The notes beneath the pieces are model-generated. The model searched no databases. It saw nothing but the letters and a program-made list of their open reading frames with translations, and had not been told where the DNA came from. Of a stretch of DNA of 41,981 nt, positions 41,601-41,981 are shown piece after piece. Every line of letters begins with the position of its first letter. The stretch's first letter is position 1. A program made the translations under genes and the position numbers. Origin of the DNA: Candidatus Poribacteria bacterium (GTDB lineage Bacteria > Poribacteria > WGA-4E > WGA-3G); assembly GCA_028820845.1 (NCBI GenBank), contig JAPPII010000034.1:1-41981 (forward strand). Direction: 5' to 3'.

Positions 41601-41747
41601 TGAACGCGGCACATTCGCATACGCCCCAATTGTGAGAGCATACTGCTTCGTGTGCGCAGCGTTGACGAGGTTTTTTATCGTTGTATCATCTTTGCCCTGG
41701 ATATCGTCGATTGAGAGTTCAAGCACTTCAAAGTAATTGTAATCCAT
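38610..41747 (-). CDS. J-like / Ig-like / membrane / SUMF1-domain fusion protein
   Basis: A 1045-residue membrane protein. Residues 1-82 resemble a J-domain (DYNYFEVLEL...LLDPRKRRKHIAAL) but lack HPD. Residues 100-260 are helical; 290-362 form an Ig-like, NVGRGFLHGDV-type beta domain. Membrane segments lie at about 368-392, 395-420, 508-560, 565-592 and 604-625. A Pro/Thr/Glu-rich linker spans 630-790, and 792-1036 is a formylglycine-generating-enzyme/SUMF1-type domain (ILIPAGEFQMGS, GKRLPTEAEWEKAARGG, GNVLEWCLD, VRGGAW, GFRC). The catalytic cysteines of true FGE (human C336, C341) align with V1011 and V1016, so formylglycine synthesis is not expected. SUMF1 folds often act as ligand-binding or regulatory modules. 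It stands upstream of thrS. Confidence 0.82.
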   Translation of the reverse strand: MDYNYFEVLELSIDDIQGKDDTTIKNLVNAAHTKQYALTIGAYANVPRSDGLTQAQWQKVLNDAKETLLDPRKRRKHIAALTKEPEELEQSVLTFPGGEEARSIAALGALIEQHPTHATDALYDGTLEQNLRSADQNLFADAAQTIVGRFSDDRDTGLMTMLAVLHDEVRMEKGKGANTPQHLARLIDKNWDQAKTLLYNGFFAFWLEYIKHPQLADTANELTNRYTDQQDIGLEAFVQGLNPRIGNPVPAISHPEIHFNGVEMGSTETSPSETNRIAKTAETGTARTIRSEIKNVGRGFLHGDVHLKNDIPGLQLSDTNIHGKGMVSIHLDENVLTSNQAHQTFLVIDTNGRSLEVPIYINHGLQPLLRWVLISGVLMAAIALFSRLIVIPSPLYLAWAGSLIFGIGIYAHWLLVVSRSFSWQRFLLPILLIKNFFQAQDHRKLAETLNPIGNSAWKAIKWLAHYYAKFAKFCFEILRNLTPKTVNVDYYDQDGRYTGSGTELQGLWRFVIVAVIVLGLLGSIVYFIGSVAVGILSLIFIVVAFPFVALAFIGTAIFNGLDFLFDLGFNIPLVAGWAFWGLVMGLVIQGYRTMKIYDQKRMKIWVAVAPVLLLCVIGTIRYVSALIPPSIDKTTPAAAQSASGLETETITREEPDPVSTEQSTTESDAGPMLAEEPVSTAGQEEPAPLPSTTPSEFQTVAPKQETTAIPTLDPEPTTPIAPSEPAPIKQTAMEPEKKFIPSQEPVPITKQDETVPPPPTTPSKPTLAIPKQDTLITPTPSPKPITPSVPSDMILIPAGEFQMGSNDNTDEKPVHTVYIDAFYIDKHEVTNAQYKAFVDANSQWRKDQIPSPYHNGSYLKHWNRNNYPKGKGDHPVTYVSWYGAMAYAKWTGKRLPTEAEWEKAARGGKSGLQYPWGNTISNGQANYGNHVGDTTVVGRYPANGYGLYDLTGNVLEWCLDAYYGDFYFSSPHRNPLAGVNTIENANLVISDFTNVTTSRVVRGGAWYHTEVQNVRVAYRNRVAPTLTGVGLGFRCVQAVSPAKEN

Positions 41748-41981
41748 AATATAACCCCTTATCTTTTGCTATGTAAGCCCTATTATCGTAAATCCCAAAG
41801 AACATGTCGACAGTCATTTATAGTAAAACTTACAATTAACGATACATCGTACACAGGCGAGGTTGGGAAACCTTGCTAGCGGAGGTGAAGGGTTTTCGCT
41901 TCTATTGAGATGTCTTTTTAATTCTGACTGATATTTCTCAAAAGAGTGTTTGATTCAATAGTTATGGGTGTTCCTATGGGT
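41748..41981. other. non-coding window end with hairpin and dispersed repeat
   Basis: No reading frame is supported in these 234 bases. A hairpin GCGAGGTT / AACCTTGC with GGGA loop lies at 41857-41876, of the same kind as 34431-34450. The 16-base repeat TGATATTTCTCAAAAG (41929-41944) is the inverse of 35-50. The wording TGTAAGCCCT near 41773 may be a decayed end of the AGGACTTACGCA element. No clear promoter for the SUMF1-type gene was found. Confidence 0.5.

Noticed and set aside
1-41981. CRISPR array, tRNA or rRNA genes, prophage
   Set aside because: No regularly spaced direct repeats, no cloverleaf-like gaps, and no phage structural or integrase genes were seen.

Overview
The window is a roughly 50% GC bacterial chromosome segment of 27 protein genes with short gaps and no tRNA, rRNA, CRISPR array, prophage or transposase. 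The gene mix (two DUF6785/DUF6784-type membrane proteins, dockerin-bearing copper monooxygenases with a planctomycete-type cytochrome domain, tandem Ldh_2 dehydrogenases, a large SUMF1-type protein) and the dispersed short repeats with AGGACTTACGCA ends resemble what I remember of Candidatus Poribacteria and relatives. That assignment is inference from memory, not a search.

Layout. 1-2982 (+): an archaeal-type phosphopantothenate synthetase (4-phosphopantoate--beta-alanine ligase) overlapping a multi-pass membrane protein, behind a good sigma-70 promoter. 2998-6660 (-): two half-transporters of a heterodimeric ABC exporter with one degenerate ATP site. 6716-10473 (+): 6-phosphogluconate dehydrogenase, a HAD hydrolase and a D-2-hydroxyacid dehydrogenase. 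10576-12192 (+): an AAA ATPase fused to a PD-(D/E)XK nuclease-like domain. 12240-18531 (-): a nitrate assimilation operon with nasT-like ANTAR regulator, nirA, narK and nasA. 18731-24358 (-): a methyltransferase, a HypE/PurM-like protein, a second DUF6785 protein and a fused homocysteine methyltransferase/methylenetetrahydrofolate reductase. 24413-31683 (-): tandem dockerin/cytochrome/copper monooxygenase paralogues, a family 2 glycosyltransferase, an SDR lacking its catalytic Tyr and Lys, and tandem Ldh_2 dehydrogenases. 31958-33153 (-): a HigBA-type toxin-antitoxin pair and an orphan antitoxin paralogue. 33187-41747 (-): cysteine desulfurase, a COG3014-like lipoprotein, an LpoB-like lipoprotein, threonyl-tRNA synthetase lacking TGS, and a J-like/membrane/SUMF1 fusion.

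The strongest system is nitrate assimilation. A near-perfect sigma-54 promoter (18515-18531, minus strand) precedes nasT. The 230-nt gap between nasT and nirA encodes an ANTAR-target RNA: two hairpins with six-base loops, each with A at position 1 and G at position 4. The second hairpin shares its 3' side with the 5' arm of a long terminator, so the two are mutually exclusive. This fits two-layer control: nitrogen limitation at the promoter, and a nitrate signal through NasT antitermination. No NasS nitrate sensor lies beside nasT. A terminal-inverted-repeat element and a large imperfect cruciform sit in the two structural-gene gaps of the same operon.

At least four short terminal-inverted-repeat elements and several smaller palindromes are scattered through the gaps. 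Many starts are non-ATG (TTG for the pantothenate gene and gnd, GTG for nirA and one ABC subunit), and I fixed these from Shine-Dalgarno and promoter positions.
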